Source: Savagea sp. (lineage in GTDB: Bacteria; Bacillota; Bacilli; Bacillales_A; Planococcaceae). From it: a stretch of 6,444 bases of DNA. The notes under the pieces are model-generated. The model saw nothing but the letters and a program-made list of their open reading frames with translations. It was not told the DNA's origin and did no database searches. Location: NCBI GenBank assembly GCA_030147435.1, contig JASKZX010000185.1, positions 1 to 6,444 on the forward strand, written 5' to 3'. Below are positions 4,547-6,444 of the stretch, in pieces; the first letter of the stretch is position 1, and every line of letters begins with the position of its first letter. Both the position numbers and the translations under genes were made by a program.

Positions 4547-6444
4547 ATGAAGCGTTTCGTAAAAGTAGGTGCGGGATTAACAGCATTATTCGCTATTCAA
4601 TTAGCGAACCCGACATCAGATACATTCGCGCAGAAAAAAAGCAATGAGATAGCCAATATTATTGAAGAAAGATTAGAAGAAAATGAGGAAAAAACGACTG
4701 CAGTAGAAACAACAGCTAGTCCAATCACGAATATTCAAGAAAAGGAAATCACAGTAGAAGGTGAGTCTTTCATTCCGAAAGAAATTCAAGGGGTTCCAGG
4801 AATTCTTGAAGAAGAAGTGGAAGAAGAAGTGATTATTTTCCCAGAAGGTAGTGACGACTTCGAAGAAGAAGATGGCGGCGTTGTTTTACCAGAAGTTGAA
4901 GACAAAGAGCCAGCTCTTCCAACTCCAGAAGAAGAAGAAGAAGAAGAAGAGTATGTAGATGAAGAAGTACCGACTGAAGTAGATACGCCGTCGATCAATG
5001 AAGAAGAAGATGGTGGATATGTCGTTCCTCCGCTTGAAGAAGATGGAGCGATCGATGGAGAGACACCACTCTTACCTGAAAATCCAAATGAAGCAACAGA
5101 AGTAGAGTCGATTTGGACGATGGATGGACGAGTATTAAAAGCGTATAAAAATGGACAAGTTGAATACGAGTTCGCTTTCCGTCATAACCCAATCATCGGT
5201 GTTGACAATGTCGATCTAGAAGATGCTGTCTTTTATTTAAACTTACCTGAGGGAGCATCTTTCCAATCAGCGACATTCGGTGGAAAATATGATGCAGAAA
5301 ATCATCGTGTCTTTTGGTTAAACCCAGGTGGTATTCCAACGAGTCACGCAAACTTTGATCCATTTACTCCACGTCGTGTAAACGTTCAATTGTTTTTCGA
5401 GCAACCTGAAGGAGAAAAAGTAGCCACTGCTTATGCTACATATCTTCCGAAAGGTGGAAAAGAATTAGTAACGAATACAGTGACAATAAAACATGGCTTC
5501 GATCAGGAAGCACCAGTTTTAGCAGAAGGAATTGAAATCAAAGGAGAACTCGCTGAACGACCAGGAGTTCCTTCATCATTCCCGATATTATCAGGAGAAC
5601 GCTTCACTTACGACGTCTCTTACTCAATGAAAACAGATACGCCATATCGTGAGGCAGAGTTAATTGTCCAATTATCGGATCAATTAAAGTTTGATAAACA
5701 CGTTCAATTAACAGGAGATTTTAAAACGTATTATTACGATGCAGATAAACACCGTTTCGTTTTCGTCTTTAAACCAGAAATTTTAGAAGCACAAGGTGTT
5801 ATGAAAATTAACAACTTATACTTCCCGAACTATTATACAGAGCCTGGAACAGAAGGTATGATCCAAATGTTCTTGCAATATAACGAAAATGAAACAGTCG
5901 CTATTAATCCAGACGTATTAAATGCGTACGCGGAAGCGGATTGGAAAGTGACGACAGCTGTTGATTCAGAGGTTGATCCAGTCGTCAACACACCAGTTAC
6001 TTATGTCATTCAAGCGAAAAATAAAAGCCCTCGTGAAGAAGGTTCATTAGCGTTAGAAGAGATGACAGTCGTTCATCAGTTAGCGAAAGAAGCAATCTTT
6101 AAAGATGCTTATACGCTCGTAAATGGTGAACGTATCGCAGGAACATACGATCAAGCAGCACATGCCGTAACGTTCCGTTTAAAAGATGTTGTTGAACAAC
6201 AGCAATTATTTTATATCGACGCATTGTATACAAAGCCGAGCGAAAACGTCGTTCATAAAACGATTTTATCTTATAAGCCGTTAAATGAAGAAGTAGAAAG
6301 TGTCGATATTCAATATAAACACCCTGTCTATGATAAAGAAGAAGGAAATGGTGGAAGTGTAGAACCAGAAGAAAAGCCATCAACAGGTGGTTGTGGTGGA
6401 AGCACTGAGCCAGAAGAGAAACCAGAAGAAAAGCCGTCAACAGG
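4547..6444 (+). CDS. Large secreted modular surface protein, putative adhesin (3' partial)
   Basis: The frame is open from ATG 4547 to the window end: 632 codons, no stop. Residues 1-29 look like a Sec signal peptide (MKRFVK, hydrophobic GLTALFAIQLA, probable cleavage after TFA). Residues about 30-180 are strongly acidic and low-complexity, with eight Glu in a row at 128-135 and two EEEDGG segments (106-111, 152-157). Residues about 186-600 form three diverged beta-rich modules, each opening with a strand like EYEFAF, TYDVSY or TYVIQA and carrying Y-D-x3-H (248-253, 397-402, 534-539). The layout recalls DUF11-like or isopeptide-forming fimbrial folds, but that call is by eye. From 6362 a Pro/Glu/Gly stalk starts with PEEKPST repeats, like the stalk of the gene ending at 2028. 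A sorting signal would be expected beyond the window. Binding to a surface or host ligand is inferred only from architecture. Confidence 0.9.
   Translation, partial: MKRFVKVGAGLTALFAIQLANPTSDTFAQKKSNEIANIIEERLEENEEKTTAVETTASPITNIQEKEITVEGESFIPKEIQGVPGILEEEVEEEVIIFPEGSDDFEEEDGGVVLPEVEDKEPALPTPEEEEEEEEYVDEEVPTEVDTPSINEEEDGGYVVPPLEEDGAIDGETPLLPENPNEATEVESIWTMDGRVLKAYKNGQVEYEFAFRHNPIIGVDNVDLEDAVFYLNLPEGASFQSATFGGKYDAENHRVFWLNPGGIPTSHANFDPFTPRRVNVQLFFEQPEGEKVATAYATYLPKGGKELVTNTVTIKHGFDQEAPVLAEGIEIKGELAERPGVPSSFPILSGERFTYDVSYSMKTDTPYREAELIVQLSDQLKFDKHVQLTGDFKTYYYDADKHRFVFVFKPEILEAQGVMKINNLYFPNYYTEPGTEGMIQMFLQYNENETVAINPDVLNAYAEADWKVTTAVDSEVDPVVNTPVTYVIQAKNKSPREEGSLALEEMTVVHQLAKEAIFKDAYTLVNGERIAGTYDQAAHAVTFRLKDVVEQQQLFYIDALYTKPSENVVHKTILSYKPLNEEVESVDIQYKHPVYDKEEGNGGSVEPEEKPSTGGCGGSTEPEEKPEEKPST
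4928..4951 (+). repeat. In-frame GAA microsatellite encoding a Glu run
   Basis: Seven GAA codons and one GAG encode eight consecutive Glu residues (128-135) in the acidic segment of the second adhesin. Because the unit is three bases, slippage would change the run length without a frameshift. Confidence 0.9.
5102..6343 (+). repeat. Three diverged tandem ectodomain modules
   Basis: Modules at about 5102-5510, 5530-5935 and 5939-6343 share an opening beta strand followed by a mid-module signature: YDAENH (from 5288), YDADKH (from 5735) and YDQAAH (from 6146). Each signature is followed by a V/F-rich strand (RVFWL, RFVFVF, AVTFRL). Signature spacing is 149 and then 137 residues. There is no DNA-level repetition, so the duplication is old. 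Boundaries are approximate. Confidence 0.6.
6365..6444 (+). repeat. Start of a Pro/Glu stalk repeat in the second adhesin (truncated)
   Basis: A 23-base element (6365-6387, recurring at 6422-6444 with one change) encodes PEEKPST plus Gly, with a 57-base offset between the copies. It begins with CCAGAAGAAAAGCC. Only one full period and part of the next are visible before the window ends. The segment also contains GGCGG, with the only cysteine codon of the gene so far (6392-6394). Confidence 0.75.

Noticed and set aside
4786..5192. Two small minus-strand open frames opposite the acidic segment
   Set aside because: They are Ser- or Leu/His-rich shadows of GAA-rich codons, without start signals.
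6099..6440. 113-codon minus-strand open frame at the right edge
   Set aside because: It lies antisense to the continuous surface-protein frame and shows no domain or ribosome binding site.

Overview
The window looks like a cell-surface locus from a low-GC Gram-positive bacterium, most likely of the Bacillales. The reasons are an LPXTG-like C-terminal sorting signal, AGGAG-type ribosome binding sites, TATAAT promoters, Sec signal peptides, and extracellular proteins almost without cysteine. The genus cannot be fixed from this sequence alone.

Layout. (1) Positions 1-2028, plus strand: the 3' part of a gene for a wall-anchored protein. It has four complete Cna-B/SpaA-type isopeptide domains and the end of a fifth, then a long Pro/Glu/Thr/Gly stalk built from tandem repeats, then an LPQTN sorting signal with a membrane helix. 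(2) Positions 2038-2084: a strong hairpin that serves as a shared, bidirectional terminator for two convergent genes. (3) Positions 2086-4017, minus strand: a complete secreted subtilisin-family (S8) protease with a propeptide, an intact catalytic triad and a long beta-rich, Ig-like C-terminal extension. (4) Positions 4018-4546: a 529-base AT-rich divergent intergenic region. It holds a good promoter for the protease on the minus strand. Toward the plus-strand gene it holds several candidate promoter elements, five copies of a hexamer (ATAGGT/ACCTAT), a 10-base palindrome and a 34-base interrupted inverted repeat lying over a TATAAT box. (5) Positions 4547-6444, plus strand: the 5' part (at least 632 codons) of a second large surface protein. 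It has a signal peptide, a very acidic low-complexity segment, three diverged beta-sandwich-like modules, and the beginning of a Pro/Glu-rich repeat stalk that runs off the window.

How the genes may fit together. Both flanking genes encode modular surface proteins with related stalk repeats: they share the EEKPST core, a 19/20-base DNA match, and apparently the same 57-base period. A secreted protease sits between them in the opposite orientation. A reasonable inference is an adhesin or pilin-like surface cluster in which the protease may mature or trim surface proteins. No sortase, regulator or transposase is visible, so this remains a hypothesis. The most unusual items are the repeated hexamer and hairpin upstream of the second adhesin, the Asn-ending sorting motif, the three-module ectodomain with a recurring Y-D-x3-H signature, and the stalk repeats shared between two separate genes.
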